Positions 18,217-27,892 of a DNA stretch of 42,040 bases are shown piece after piece. A program made the position numbers and the translations under genes. The stretch covers positions 1-42,040 of the forward strand of contig CANQXJ010000013.1 of assembly GCA_947627795.1 (NCBI GenBank), read 5' to 3'. A model generated the notes under the pieces. That model was not told where the DNA came from. It saw nothing but the letters and a program-made list of their open reading frames with translations, and ran no database searches. Source of the DNA: an uncultured Clostridia bacterium. Its GTDB lineage: Bacteria > Bacillota > Clostridia > UBA1381. Every line of letters starts with the position of its first letter. Position 1 is the stretch's first letter.

Positions 18217-21200
18217 ATGTTGGAATTTAACAGCTTTGAAGCAATAAAAATCGGTTTGGCTTCCCCGGAGACTATTCTGAAATGGTCGCATGGCGAGGTT
18301 TTAAAGCCGGAAACTATAAATTATCGTACCTTGAAGCCCGAAAAGGACGGTCTGTTCTGCGAGAAAATTTTCGGCCCGACGAAGGACTGGGAATGTCATT
18401 GCGGAAAGTATAAGAAAATTCGTTTTAAGGGCAAGATCTGCGAACGCTGCGGCGTTGAGGTTACGAAGTCAAAGGTGCGCCGCGAGAGGATGGGTCATAT
18501 TGAGCTTGCCACTCCCGTTTCGCATATTTGGTACTTTAAAGGCGTGCCCTCGTCTATGGGCTTGATTCTCGAACTGTCGCCGAGACAGCTTGAAAAGGTG
18601 CTCTATTTCGCGGCGTATATCGTAACGGACCCGGGACGCTCGAACTTGATGCAGAACCAAATTCTATCGGAACGCGAGTACCGCGAAGCGTATGAGAAGT
18701 ACGGCGACACGTTCAAAGCCGGCATGGGCGCGGAGTCTATCAAGGAATTACTTGAAAGGATAGACCTTGAAGCTCTTTCAGAGGAGCTCAAAGCCGAGCT
18801 TGAAAGCGCGCAGGGACAGAAAAAGGCGAGAATTATAAAGCGTCTTGAAATTGTCGAGGCGTTCAGACTGTCGGGCAACCGTCCCGAATGGATGATACTG
18901 ACTGTCGTTCCGGTAATCCCGCCGGAGCTCCGCCCGATGGTACAGCTCGACGGCGGACGTTTCGCAACGTCGGATTTGAACGACCTGTACAGACGCGTAA
19001 TAAACAGAAACAACAGATTAAAGAGATTATTGGAATTAGGCGCGCCGGACATTATTATCCGCAACGAAAAGCGTATGCTCCAGGAGGCGGTCGATGCGCT
19101 CATAAACAACGGCAGACGCGGCAGAACCGTGACGGGACCGGGCAACAGACCGCTTAAATCCCTTTCGGATATGTTAAAGGGTAAGCAGGGACGTTTCCGT
19201 CAGAATCTTCTCGGTAAGAGAGTTGACTATTCGGGACGTTCGGTTATCGTCGTTGGTCCGGAAATGAAGATTTATCAGTGCGGTTTGCCTAAGGAAATGG
19301 CGATCGAACTGTTTAAGCCGTTCGTAATGAAGGAGCTTGTGGAGCGCAAGCTGGCGCATAATATAAAGAGTGCCAAACGCATGGTGGAACGCGCGAAGCC
19401 GGAGGTATGGGACGTTTTGGAGGACGTTATCCAAGAGCATCCGGTTCTTCTGAACCGCGCGCCTACGCTGCACAGACTCGGTATTCAGGCGTTTGAACCG
19501 AGACTTGTGGAGGGCAGAGCGTTAAAGCTTCACCCGCTCGTATGTACAGCTTACAACGCGGACTTCGATGGCGACCAAATGGCTGTTCACGTTCCGCTCT
19601 CGCCAGAGGCTCAGGCTGAGGCGCGCTTCCTGATGCTAAGCGCAAACAACCTGTTAAAGCCGCAGGACGGTCATCCTGTTGTTGTTCCGACGCAGGATAT
19701 GATTTTAGGCTCGTATTATCTGACGCTACAGAAGGAGCATTATGACTGGGTTATAGACGCGATACTCGATAACGCGCCGAAGCTCGGAATATTGAAGGAG
19801 CAGATAGCGGCTATGGACAGCGAGGACGCTCCGCTCTACAGACCTGACGAGCCGTTAAAGAGCTTTACGGATATCGCGGAGGCGTTGAGATACGCGCGCG
19901 AGCTGCCGGCTGTGGCTATGAACGAGACGGAGATCCACGCCAATCCCGTGACGATCGTGCTGCCGGAAAAGACGGTTACGATCTCGCTCAAGACGCTTAT
20001 AAGCATGGTCAAGGAGCTTGTTATAAAGAAGTACCGGTCGGCGGACGAGGCTATTTTGGCGTACGAAAACAAGGAAGCCACGCTCCACGAGCGCATTAAG
20101 GTGCTGTCAACGAGAAATGTAAACGGCGTTGAGAAGTCAAAGCTCGTATACACGACTGTAGGACGTATTATATTTAACAACAACATACCACAGGACTTGG
20201 GATATGTTGACAGAACGAACGAGGAAACTATGTTCGACTTCGAGGTTGACTTTATCGTCGGCAAGAAGCAGCTCGAAAGGATCATCGACCGCTGTATCCG
20301 CATTTACGGTACTACCAAAACCGCCGAGGTGCTTGACAAGATAAAGTCGACCGGATACGCGTACTCGACAAAGGGCGCGATCACTGTCGCGGTTTCCGAT
20401 ATCGAAGTGCCTGAGCAAAAGAAGCAGATACTTGCCGAAGCCGAGAAGGAAGTCGAGGCAATCACACAGAAGTTCCGTTTCGGTTTCCTTACGAACGAGG
20501 AGCGTTATCAGCAGGTTATCAAAATTTGGGCGAAGGCTTCAAACGACGTTACCGACGCGATGATGGATCACCTGGGCGAGTTTAATCCGATATTCATGAT
20601 GGCTGACTCGGGCGCCCGCGGAAGCGTTAACCAAATTCGTCAGCTTGCCGCGATGCGCGGACTTATGGCTGACACGCAGGGACGTACGGTTGAAATTCCT
20701 ATCCGCGCTAACTTCCGCGAGGGCTTGAACGTATTGGAATACTTCATCTCATCTCACGGCGCGAGAAAGGGTCTTACCGACACGGCGCTCCGTACTGCCG
20801 ACTCGGGTTATCTGACAAGACGACTTGTCGACGTATCGCAGGACGTTATCGTCCGCGAGGTAGACTGCGGCACGACCGAGGGCGAGTGGGTGAGCGAAAT
20901 CACCGACGGACGCGAAAGCATAGAGCCTTTGAAGGACAGAATTGTAGGAAGAACAGCTATGGAGGATGTTGTTCATCCCGAAACGGGCGAGATCCTCGTT
21001 AAGAAGGATGAGCTTATAAACGATATCCAGGCGGATAAGATTATAGCGGCGGGTATCACTAAGGTATATATCAGAAGCGTATTGACTTGTAAGTCGAAGA
21101 TAGGCGTGTGCGCGAAGTGCTACGGCACGAACCTCGCTACGGGCGATCTCGTAAACGTCGGCGAAGCGGTAGGAATTATCGCGGCGCAGTCGATAGGCGA

Positions 21201-22017
21201 GCCGGGCACGCAGCTTACGATGCGTACGTTCCACGCGGGCGGCGTTGCTTCGGGAAGCGATATTACGCAGGGTCTTCCGCGTATCGAGGAGCTTTTCGAG
21301 GCAAGAAAGCCTAAAGGTCTCGCGATTATTTCCGAGATTGGCGGAACAATTACCGTAAGCGAAACAAAGCGTAAGCGCGAGGTTACTGTTCAGAACGATG
21401 AAACGGGCGAGGCTAAGACGTACACAATTCCGTACGGTTCGAGCATAAAGGTACGCGACGGCGACGTGATAGAAGCCGGCGACGAGCTGACGCAGGGTTC
21501 GGTAAATCCGAACGATATTCTCCACATCAAAGGCCCGCACGCCGTTCAGGTATATATCACGCGTGAGGTTCAGAGAACATACCGTATGCAGGGCGTTGAC
21601 ATCAACGACAAGCACGTTGAGATCATAACGCGTCAGATGCTCCGCAAGGTGCGCGTTGAGGACGTGGGCGACACCGACCTTCTTATCGGCTCGCTCGTCG
21701 ATATATTCGAGCTTGAGGAAGCTAACAGGAAGGTGGAAGAAGCCGGCGGAACTAATTTCGCTACGTATCAGCCGGTGCTTCTTGGTATCACAAAGGCCTC
21801 GCTCGCAACGGATTCGTTCCTGTCGGCGGCGTCGTTCCAGGAGACAACCAAGGTGCTCACTGAAGCCGCGATTAAGGGCAAGATTGATCCGCTCTTAGGA
21901 CTTAAGGAAAACGTTATTATCGGTAAGCTTATTCCCGCGGGAACGGGTATGAATCTGTATAAGAACGTTAACATCACGATTGACGGTGAGGAAATTCCGA
22001 ACGAGGAAATTGAATAA
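18217..22017 (+). CDS. rpoC: RNA polymerase beta' subunit
   Basis: The 1266-residue protein has the zinc-ribbon cysteines ([20 protein letters not shown]), the catalytic NADFDGD, the bridge-helix and trigger-loop region ([21 protein letters not shown]) and the second cysteine cluster ([13 protein letters not shown]). Length and order are as in other Firmicutes. Start follows TCGGAGG. It is cotranscribed with rpoB and ends in a strong terminator. The usual followers (rpsL, rpsG, fusA) are absent here. Confidence 0.98.
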   Translation: MLEFNSFEAIKIGLASPETILKWSHGEVLKPETINYRTLKPEKDGLFCEKIFGPTKDWECHCGKYKKIRFKGKICERCGVEVTKSKVRRERMGHIELATPVSHIWYFKGVPSSMGLILELSPRQLEKVLYFAAYIVTDPGRSNLMQNQILSEREYREAYEKYGDTFKAGMGAESIKELLERIDLEALSEELKAELESAQGQKKARIIKRLEIVEAFRLSGNRPEWMILTVVPVIPPELRPMVQLDGGRFATSDLNDLYRRVINRNNRLKRLLELGAPDIIIRNEKRMLQEAVDALINNGRRGRTVTGPGNRPLKSLSDMLKGKQGRFRQNLLGKRVDYSGRSVIVVGPEMKIYQCGLPKEMAIELFKPFVMKELVERKLAHNIKSAKRMVERAKPEVWDVLEDVIQEHPVLLNRAPTLHRLGIQAFEPRLVEGRALKLHPLVCTAYNADFDGDQMAVHVPLSPEAQAEARFLMLSANNLLKPQDGHPVVVPTQDMILGSYYLTLQKEHYDWVIDAILDNAPKLGILKEQIAAMDSEDAPLYRPDEPLKSFTDIAEALRYARELPAVAMNETEIHANPVTIVLPEKTVTISLKTLISMVKELVIKKYRSADEAILAYENKEATLHERIKVLSTRNVNGVEKSKLVYTTVGRIIFNNNIPQDLGYVDRTNEETMFDFEVDFIVGKKQLERIIDRCIRIYGTTKTAEVLDKIKSTGYAYSTKGAITVAVSDIEVPEQKKQILAEAEKEVEAITQKFRFGFLTNEERYQQVIKIWAKASNDVTDAMMDHLGEFNPIFMMADSGARGSVNQIRQLAAMRGLMADTQGRTVEIPIRANFREGLNVLEYFISSHGARKGLTDTALRTADSGYLTRRLVDVSQDVIVREVDCGTTEGEWVSEITDGRESIEPLKDRIVGRTAMEDVVHPETGEILVKKDELINDIQADKIIAAGITKVYIRSVLTCKSKIGVCAKCYGTNLATGDLVNVGEAVGIIAAQSIGEPGTQLTMRTFHAGGVASGSDITQGLPRIEELFEARKPKGLAIISEIGGTITVSETKRKREVTVQNDETGEAKTYTIPYGSSIKVRDGDVIEAGDELTQGSVNPNDILHIKGPHAVQVYITREVQRTYRMQGVDINDKHVEIITRQMLRKVRVEDVGDTDLLIGSLVDIFELEEANRKVEEAGGTNFATYQPVLLGITKASLATDSFLSAASFQETTKVLTEAAIKGKIDPLLGLKENVIIGKLIPAGTGMNLYKNVNITIDGEEIPNEEIE

Positions 22018-22097
22018 CGGTAACTATGATGAAGCGCTGCCGTGTAAAATGATTTACGCGCTGTCATGCGGATACTTTAAACAGCAAAAATTTTCGG

Positions 22098-22128
22098 ATA
22101 CCGTGCCTTATTTTAGGCACGGTATTTT
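22098..22128 (+). terminator. rpoBC intrinsic terminator
   Basis: A perfect 10-bp stem, ATACCGTGCC (22098-22107) with GGCACGGTAT (22116-22125), runs into TTTT. It begins 80 nt after the rpoC stop. Confidence 0.88.
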
Positions 22129-22142
22129 GTATTATGTTTTAT

Positions 22143-22154
22143 ATGCATTTAAGA
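22143..22154. repeat. Candidate attachment-site core, left copy
   Basis: ATGCATTTAAGA occurs here and again at 26036-26047, in the same orientation and in intergenic DNA on either side of the GH31 and recombinase genes. A short identical core is what a large serine recombinase leaves at both ends of an insertion. The flanks do not match. The assignment is speculative. Confidence 0.3.
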
Positions 22155-22231
22155 CATTATAACGGCCGGTATGTCAGGAATACGGCGGTAATTAAAGAAA
22201 TGCGTTCATAAATTTAACATATTTATAATAT

Positions 22232-22264
22232 TGTATTGACAATACATCAATAAATAAGTATACT
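22232..22264 (+). promoter_or_regulatory. GH31 gene promoter with palindrome over the -35 box
   Basis: TTGACA (22236-22241) and TATACT (22259-22264) are separated by 17 bp. A perfect 15-bp palindrome, TGTATTG-A-CAATACA (22232-22246), covers the -35 hexamer and could be a repressor site for sugar-dependent control. Confidence 0.7.
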
Positions 22265-22295
22265 GAAAAAAACAACAAATCAGGAGGATATCGCC

Positions 22296-24260
22296 ATGGG
22301 ACAGATTACAATCGGCAAATATAACATTACATTTTCGATGAGGGACAAGCTCGTGCGCATAGAGCCGTACGGCAGAGACAGTATCCGCGTCCGCGCGTCG
22401 CGCAATACAGCGCTTTCGGACGAAACGTGGACGGTCATACCACCCTCCGAAACCGAATGCGATATAACCGGAAACGCGGACAAAGCCGTGCTCACAAACG
22501 GCAGCCTGTCGGTCGAGCTTACAAAAATTTGGTGCGATTATCAGCTCGTATTTTACAAAAACAATAAGGAAATTCTCCGCACAAGAAAAGAGGACGACGG
22601 CATTTTCCGCCATATCGAGGGGAATAATTACCAAGTAAAAGCCGTTTTTGAAGCAAACGACAGCGAGCATTTTTACGGTCTCGGTCAGGAACAGCAAAGC
22701 TGCTTCGACCGCAAGGGCTGCTCGTATGATTTGGTGCACTATAACACAAAAAGCTCCATGCCGTTCGTCTATTCGTCGCTCGGCTACGGCTTTTTATGGA
22801 ACAGCCCCGGCATCGGACGCTGCGAGCTTACGCGCAACCACACATTATGGACATGCGACAGCGCGTATCAGGCGGACTACATAGTTATCGGCGGCGGCAA
22901 CCCCGCGGACGTAATGCAAAAATACTGCGCTCTCACCGGCTTCGCACCGAAATTCCCCGAATGGGCGGCTGGCTTCTGGCAGAGCAAAATGCGCTATGAA
23001 AGCCAAGACGATTTAATGGCGGTCGCGAGAGAATACAAAAAGCGCGGTCTGCCGATAAGCGCGATAGTGATAGACTTTTTCCATTGGACGGAGCAGGGCA
23101 ACTGGGAATTTGATCCCACACTTTGGCACGATCCGAAAGCGATGTGCGATGAATTAAAATCGCTCAATATCGAGCCGGTTGTGTCGATCTGGCCCACGAT
23201 AAACCCGAACAGCAAAAACTACGCGTACATGGACGACAACAATATGCTCGTCCGCACGGAAAACGGACAATACGGAATTTTCCCGTTCAACGGTCAGCAG
23301 ACGTATATCGACGTGACAAATCCCGCGACGCGCGCCTTTCTGTGGGAGCAGGCGCGGAAAAACTATTACGAGTACGGCATAAAAATGTTTTGGCTAGACC
23401 AAGCGGAGCCGGAGGTCCACCCGCAGCAGTTTGACAATTTAAAGCTCCATATAGGAAACGGCGCGCAGACGGCGCTTCTGTACCCCTACTACTACGCGAA
23501 AACATTCTACGACGCGCTGAAAGCCGAGGGCGAGGAGGACGCAGCGCTTCTAATACGCGCGAGCTACCCGGGCAGCCAAAAATTCGGCACGGTCGTATGG
23601 AACGGCGATATTCCTTCGACTTTCCGTGCGCTGCGCCAAAGCGTGGTATCGGGCTTGTCAATGGCGATGTGCGGTATTCCGTGGTGGAACAGCGACATAG
23701 GCGGCTTCCACGGGGGCGATACGGAAAGCGATTATTTCCGCGAGCTTATCGTCCGCTGGTTCCAGTTCGGCGTATTCTGCCCGGTAATGCGTCTCCACGG
23801 CACGAGAGTAAAGCCGAAAAATCATGTTGACCGCCACCCCGAGGTACTCGAAAAAAGCGGCGGCGACAACGAAATATGGAGCTTCGGTGAAAGAAATTAC
23901 TACATATTAAAAGATCTGCTCGAGCTGCGCGAACGGCTCAAGCCGTATATAATCAAGCATATGAATATAGCGTCGGAAACGGGAGCACCAATCATGCGCC
24001 CGATGTTCTTCGATTTCTGTGACGATGAAAACTGTTACGCATTGGACGACCAGTATATGTTCGGCTCGGATATTCTGTTCGCGCCCATTCTCGAAGAGGG
24101 ACAAACGGAACGCCGCGTGTATCTCCCGAAAGGCGCATGGGTGAGAACGACCGACAAACAGGAATTTGACGGCGGACAATTCATAACCTGCACCGCCGCT
24201 ATTGATGAGTTTATCGCGTTTATAAAAAAAGACAGCGGCGCGATTGAATATTTCGCGTAA
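22296..24260 (+). CDS. Glycoside hydrolase family 31 (alpha-xylosidase/alpha-glucosidase type)
   Basis: The 654 residues comprise an N-terminal beta-sandwich (about 1-215), a catalytic barrel (about 216-560) and a C-terminal beta domain. The nucleophile is Asp368 in MFWLDQAEPE, and the acid/base is Asp438 in WNGDIPSTF. The WLDxxEPE form of the nucleophile motif is commoner among alpha-xylosidases than alpha-glucosidases, but the substrate cannot be fixed from sequence. No signal peptide is present, so it should act in the cytoplasm on imported oligosaccharides. No transporter or other glycosidase lies beside it. It has its own promoter and terminator. Confidence 0.9.
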   Translation: MGQITIGKYNITFSMRDKLVRIEPYGRDSIRVRASRNTALSDETWTVIPPSETECDITGNADKAVLTNGSLSVELTKIWCDYQLVFYKNNKEILRTRKEDDGIFRHIEGNNYQVKAVFEANDSEHFYGLGQEQQSCFDRKGCSYDLVHYNTKSSMPFVYSSLGYGFLWNSPGIGRCELTRNHTLWTCDSAYQADYIVIGGGNPADVMQKYCALTGFAPKFPEWAAGFWQSKMRYESQDDLMAVAREYKKRGLPISAIVIDFFHWTEQGNWEFDPTLWHDPKAMCDELKSLNIEPVVSIWPTINPNSKNYAYMDDNNMLVRTENGQYGIFPFNGQQTYIDVTNPATRAFLWEQARKNYYEYGIKMFWLDQAEPEVHPQQFDNLKLHIGNGAQTALLYPYYYAKTFYDALKAEGEEDAALLIRASYPGSQKFGTVVWNGDIPSTFRALRQSVVSGLSMAMCGIPWWNSDIGGFHGGDTESDYFRELIVRWFQFGVFCPVMRLHGTRVKPKNHVDRHPEVLEKSGGDNEIWSFGERNYYILKDLLELRERLKPYIIKHMNIASETGAPIMRPMFFDFCDDENCYALDDQYMFGSDILFAPILEEGQTERRVYLPKGAWVRTTDKQEFDGGQFITCTAAIDEFIAFIKKDSGAIEYFA

Positions 24261-24269
24261 GATAAATAG

Positions 24270-24299
24270 CGAAAAAGACTGCAAAAGCAGTCTTTTTCG
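24270..24299. terminator. Bidirectional intrinsic terminator
   Basis: A perfect 13-bp stem, CGAAAAAGACTGC (24270-24282) with GCAGTCTTTTTCG (24287-24299), separates the convergent GH31 and recombinase genes. The T and A tracts lie within the stem, so it can work in both directions. Confidence 0.8.
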
Positions 24300-25841
24300 T
24301 TAAGAATTTTCTGTTTCCCATTTTTCTATTGCGGTTGTGTAATTCTCCTTGTAGCCGTGAACCGAATAGCGAATTTTAAACGCGAAATTAAGCGCCTTTA
24401 GCCGAATAACGATATAGTCCTCATAGATTGTTATCTTTTCCAGCAGCTCCGCAAATATATATTCCTGCATAATGTCTTTATGTATGACAGAAAGTAAGTC
24501 ATTTGCGCTTTTTTCTCTCAGGATAACATTTTCCTTTTCGTCTTTTAAGATATTTGACAGCCGCGCAAGCTCCGCGTCATATCGCTTGGCGAGAGCAGCC
24601 ATCTCGTCGGCGTTTATTACTCCCGCGCAGTAGCTGTCAAGCATTCGAAGCTTTTTTCTTTCCGCCGCTTTCAGCCTGCTCTCGGTTTCGCGGACAGATT
24701 CGCTGTCTCCGCGCAGCTCCGATATTGCTTTCTTCGCCGCGGCTTCAAAGTCGATTCCGATAATTCCGCAGATAAAACGCATACATTCAAGAAGCGATTT
24801 GTTGTTTACCGTCCGCATTCCGCATTTGCCGCGCATTCGCGAACGGCACATCCACGCCGTATATATACCGCTTTTTTTTAGGCTTCGCCTTGCCGCGAAC
24901 GGTGCGCCGCATTCTCCGCATACGATTTTTCCCGAGCACCAGTATCTGCCCGAATGTCTGCTGCTGTCAAGCGCGGCGCGGCGGCGTTTTTGAAGCTCCG
25001 TTTGCGCCTTTTCCCATACGGCGCGGCTTACAATAGGCTCGTGATGGTTTTTTATAAGGATTTTTTCGCCTGTGTTGACAACCTTTTTATGGGTAAGATA
25101 ATTTTTGGTGATGTACTTCTTTTGCAGCAAATCTCCGGCGTATTTTTCATTCTTTAAAATCTTCAGGACCATCGCCCCGCTCCATGCTCCGCTGAGCGCG
25201 GGCGGACATATTCCTTCTTCGGTAAGCTCTCGCGCGATGATATGCGTGCCCTTGCGCTCATCCGCGTACTTGCGGAAAATCAGCCGCACCGCTTCCGCTT
25301 CACGTTCATTTACCGTCAGCACTCCATTTTTTAAATCAAAGCCGAAAATGCTGTTATTTCCGAACACAACGCCCTTTTCCATAGCGCGCCGCTGTCCCCA
25401 TTTGACGCGCTCCGAAATTTTGCGGCTCTCCTCCTGCGCGACCGACGCCATTATCGACAGCCTGAATTCGCCGTCATTGTCGCGCGTGTCAATGCCGTCG
25501 TTTATGAAAATAACCCCCACCCCGTAATCGCGGAGCATTCTCGTGTAATTGAGCGCGTCTACCGTGTTTCTCGCGAAACGGCTGACTTCCTTTGTAAGAA
25601 CAAGGTCAATTTCTCCTGCGCGGCATTTTTCTATCATACGGGTAAATCCGGTGCGCCTTCTTGTCTGAGTGCCGGTCACGCCCTCGTCGAAGAATATTCC
25701 GGCGAATTCCATATCGGGACGGGAGCGGATATATTCTTCGAAAAAGCTTTTTTGGTTTTCGAGCGAATTAATTTGATTGTCCTTATCCGTCGACACGCGC
25801 GCGTATGCCGCCGTTTTAAGCTTTTTTGTCATTTTTTTCAT
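24300..25841 (-). CDS. Large serine recombinase
   Basis: The 513-residue protein has the resolvase-type catalytic domain with nucleophile Ser17 (YARVSTDKDNQ) and the EVSRFARN and RLSIMASVAQEESRKISERV segments. The recombinase domain (about 180-290) follows, then a zinc ribbon (CGECG at about 330, CRSRMRGKCG) and a coiled-coil region (about 390-450). All catalytic parts look intact. There is no good ribosome site before ATG 25841, but an upstream 46-codon ORF overlaps it, suggesting translational coupling. No conjugation, phage or resistance genes accompany it. It could integrate a small element or act as a domesticated DNA inverter. Confidence 0.92.
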   Translation of the reverse strand: MKKMTKKLKTAAYARVSTDKDNQINSLENQKSFFEEYIRSRPDMEFAGIFFDEGVTGTQTRRRTGFTRMIEKCRAGEIDLVLTKEVSRFARNTVDALNYTRMLRDYGVGVIFINDGIDTRDNDGEFRLSIMASVAQEESRKISERVKWGQRRAMEKGVVFGNNSIFGFDLKNGVLTVNEREAEAVRLIFRKYADERKGTHIIARELTEEGICPPALSGAWSGAMVLKILKNEKYAGDLLQKKYITKNYLTHKKVVNTGEKILIKNHHEPIVSRAVWEKAQTELQKRRRAALDSSRHSGRYWCSGKIVCGECGAPFAARRSLKKSGIYTAWMCRSRMRGKCGMRTVNNKSLLECMRFICGIIGIDFEAAAKKAISELRGDSESVRETESRLKAAERKKLRMLDSYCAGVINADEMAALAKRYDAELARLSNILKDEKENVILREKSANDLLSVIHKDIMQEYIFAELLEKITIYEDYIVIRLKALNFAFKIRYSVHGYKENYTTAIEKWETENS

Positions 25842-25956
25842 TAGCCCGCGCGAAGCCTTCGCGGGATGTAATATTAAGCTCCCGAAGTCCGCGCAGTATC
25901 CCGAGCCGAACGCAGTCCTCCAACCGCTCGCGCTGACGCGTTGTTATTTCCATCAT
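25816..25956 (-). CDS. Small protein overlapping the recombinase start
   Basis: The ORF encodes 46 residues starting MMEITTRQRERLEDCVRL and ending ARANEKNDKKA. GGGAGGTG lies 6 nt before the first ATG (25956), far better than anything before the recombinase. Its stop falls 26 nt inside the recombinase gene, so ribosomes finishing here could reinitiate there. The sequence is charged and probably helical. I do not recognise a family; it may be a cofactor of the recombinase or mainly a leader ORF. Confidence 0.6.
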   Translation of the reverse strand: MMEITTRQRERLEDCVRLGILRGLRELNITSREGFARANEKNDKKA

Positions 25957-26035
25957 GGAAAGCACCTCCCGCTTTTAATGTATTCACGGGGATATGAGGA
26001 ATATTACGATATTGCGGAGGTGTTTTAAAATTCAC

Positions 26036-26047
26036 ATGCATTTAAGA
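26036..26047. repeat. Candidate attachment-site core, right copy
   Basis: This is the second copy of ATGCATTTAAGA, 80 bp from the start of the small ORF that precedes the recombinase. Serine integrase genes usually sit this close to one attachment site. Weak flanking symmetry (TTCAC at 26031, GAGAA at 26046) is present. Confidence 0.3.
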
Positions 26048-26102
26048 GAACAGGAGAATAATTAATTTTTACGCCTAAAAAAATGATTTTTACGAAAGCT
26101 TA

Positions 26103-26131
26103 TTGCATATTCATTCAGATTATTGTATAAT
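26103..26131 (+). promoter_or_regulatory. Promoter of the STAS-kinase fusion gene
   Basis: TTGCAT (26103-26108) and TATAAT (26126-26131) are separated by 17 bp. The leader of about 105 nt is unusually GC-rich (26150-26205) for this region and can form a CGCGC/GCGCG hairpin. Confidence 0.75.
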
Positions 26132-26242
26132 AGCAATATAAAGATTTAAGCAACCGCGACGGCGGCTCTCGCGCCTGAGAACGTGCGCGCGGCTGCGGAC
26201 GCGGATACAAGAAAATAATTAAGCAATACGGAGGTAAATCCA

Positions 26243-27418
26243 ATGGAACATATCTGTAACGAAGAGATTCTGACAATTAAATTGTTAAAAAGAATTGATT
26301 CAAATAATGCCGCTGACGTTGATAAAGATATTTTTTCGCTTATCGACAGGTATAACGCCAAAAGCGTGATTCTCGACGCGGCGGAAACCGAATATATTTC
26401 AAGCGCGGGTTTAAGAGTTGTTTTAAAGCTGAAAAAGGCTGTGAACGATTCGAAGATAGTAAACGCGTCGCCCGAAGTATATGATATTTTCAGTATAACC
26501 GGCTTTGTCGATATTATAGACGTAAAGAAAGCGTTTCGTGAAATTTCGGTCGATGGCTGCGAGGTGATAGGTAAAGGAGGACACGGCACCGTTTACCGCA
26601 TCAGCGGCGATACTATTTTAAAGCTGTATTCCGAATCCGAGCCGCTACACGAAATCGAACGCGAGATAGAATACGCAAGAAACGCTTTTGTGGCGGGAAT
26701 ACCGACTGCTATTCCGTTTGACGTAGTAAAATGCAACGGCAGCTACGGCTCGGTATTCGAGCTTTTAAACGCGGATACGCTCGGCAACGTACTCGCCGCG
26801 AATCCCGACAAATACGACGAATATTCAAAAAAATATATCGAGCTTGTAAACACGCTCCACACAACCGAGGCGGACACAAGCCGCCTGTCGAGCATAAAGG
26901 ATTTATACAACCAATGGGCTGACGAAATGGCGGAGCTTCTCACGGCTGACGAAATCGAAATCCTGCATGAAATAATAAACAGCGTACCAGACAGAAACAC
27001 ATTCGTCCACGGCGATATTCACCCGAAAAACGTAATGGTTCAAGACGGCGAGCTTGTGTTTATAGATATGGCGGATATTACGTACGGTCATCCCGTTTTC
27101 GATTATATGGGAATGGCGCTGACGCACGTAATCGCGGGAAGCAGAGCGCCCCAAAGAGCGGTGCAGATAATGGGAATCGATTACGAAATGGGAGTAAAAC
27201 TTTGGAATGACTTAATAAAAGCCCGTTTCGGCGCTCTCGGCGAAGAGGGACTGAAGAAGATGAACGGTCTTTTGACGGCGTTCGGCATGATGAAATTTAC
27301 AGTCGCGTCAGCCGTGAATAAAACGAATCCGAAGGAGCTTAAGGAAACTCTGATTAATATCAGCAGACAGACATTCTTCCCGCACGCGAAAAATCTTATA
27401 GGCGCGGTTAAATTTTGA
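26243..27418 (+). CDS. STAS domain fused to an aminoglycoside-phosphotransferase-fold kinase
   Basis: The protein has 391 residues. Residues 1-98 are a STAS domain of the anti-anti-sigma type with EYISSAGLRV (Ser53, Ser54), where SpoIIAA/RsbV proteins are phosphorylated. From about 105 it becomes a kinase of the APH/choline-kinase fold: glycine loop GKGGHGTVYRI (110-120), likely ATP lysine Lys127 (ILKLY), catalytic HGDIHPKNV (His256, Asp258, Asn263) and metal-binding Asp275 (FIDMAD). Active-site residues are intact. The kinase part resembles the TIGR02172 paralogue group as I recall it. It is the first gene of a partner-switching cluster. Substrate unknown: a small molecule, or another protein in the cluster. 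Confidence 0.85.
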   Translation: MEHICNEEILTIKLLKRIDSNNAADVDKDIFSLIDRYNAKSVILDAAETEYISSAGLRVVLKLKKAVNDSKIVNASPEVYDIFSITGFVDIIDVKKAFREISVDGCEVIGKGGHGTVYRISGDTILKLYSESEPLHEIEREIEYARNAFVAGIPTAIPFDVVKCNGSYGSVFELLNADTLGNVLAANPDKYDEYSKKYIELVNTLHTTEADTSRLSSIKDLYNQWADEMAELLTADEIEILHEIINSVPDRNTFVHGDIHPKNVMVQDGELVFIDMADITYGHPVFDYMGMALTHVIAGSRAPQRAVQIMGIDYEMGVKLWNDLIKARFGALGEEGLKKMNGLLTAFGMMKFTVASAVNKTNPKELKETLINISRQTFFPHAKNLIGAVKF

Positions 27419-27473
27419 TTATTCTACGCGCGCATAAAAAATAAAATATTTTGTTAATTTTTACAATTTAGAC

Positions 27474-27502
27474 TTTCTGTTACATCTATTTTATGCTATA
27501 AT
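27474..27502 (+). promoter_or_regulatory. Extended -10 promoter upstream of the free STAS gene
   Basis: TATAAT (27497-27502) has a TGC extension and a poor -35 match (TTTCTG, 27474-27479) at 17 bp. It suggests that the STAS-phosphatase part can be transcribed apart from the kinase gene. Confidence 0.6.
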
Positions 27503-27512
27503 GATGCTGTTG

Positions 27513-27537
27513 CGGCATATCGGATTACGGTATGCCG
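27513..27537 (+). promoter_or_regulatory. Stable hairpin in the leader of the STAS gene
   Basis: CGGCATA (27513-27519) pairs with TATGCCG (27531-27537), extended by TCG/CGG to about 10 bp around GATTA. No T tract follows, so it is not a standard terminator. It lies between promoter and ribosome site and could stabilise or gate the message. Confidence 0.45.
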
Positions 27538-27572
27538 ATTACAGAGAATAAATATTAAAGGAGAGATTTATT

Positions 27573-27869
27573 ATGACAATCAAACAGACAAACGAAAACG
27601 GAAAAGTGACGCTCGCTTTATCGGGCAGACTTGACACGGTGACCGCGCCGGAGCTTGAGGCGGCTCTCGACGCCGCTTTGGACGGCGCGAATGAGCTTTG
27701 CTTTGATTTTAACGAGCTTGAGTATATCTCATCGGCGGGCTTGCGCGTGCTTTTAAAGGCTCAGAAAATAATGAATTCAAAAGGCAAGATGAAGATTACA
27801 GGTGTGAATGAAACAATTATGGAGGTATTTGATATTACCGGCTTCGTTGACATTCTCACAATCGAGTAA
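27573..27869 (+). CDS. STAS-domain anti-sigma factor antagonist (RsbV/SpoIIAA-like)
   Basis: The 98 residues form one STAS domain. LEYISSAGLRVLLKAQK carries Ser53/Ser54 at the phosphorylation site of the family. In partner switching such a protein is phosphorylated by an RsbW-like kinase and dephosphorylated by a PP2C phosphatase; the next gene carries both activities. The end (FDITGFVDILTIE) is nearly the same as in the STAS part of the upstream fusion, so the two domains probably arose by duplication. TAAAGGAGAG precedes the start; 23 nt separate it from the next gene. Confidence 0.92.
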   Translation: MTIKQTNENGKVTLALSGRLDTVTAPELEAALDAALDGANELCFDFNELEYISSAGLRVLLKAQKIMNSKGKMKITGVNETIMEVFDITGFVDILTIE

Positions 27870-27892
27870 GACTTTCCGAAGGAGGGTAACTC

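Noticed and set aside
21980-22162. 60-codon ORF over the rpoC end and terminator
   Set aside because: It overlaps rpoC and crosses the terminator hairpin, with no ribosome site.
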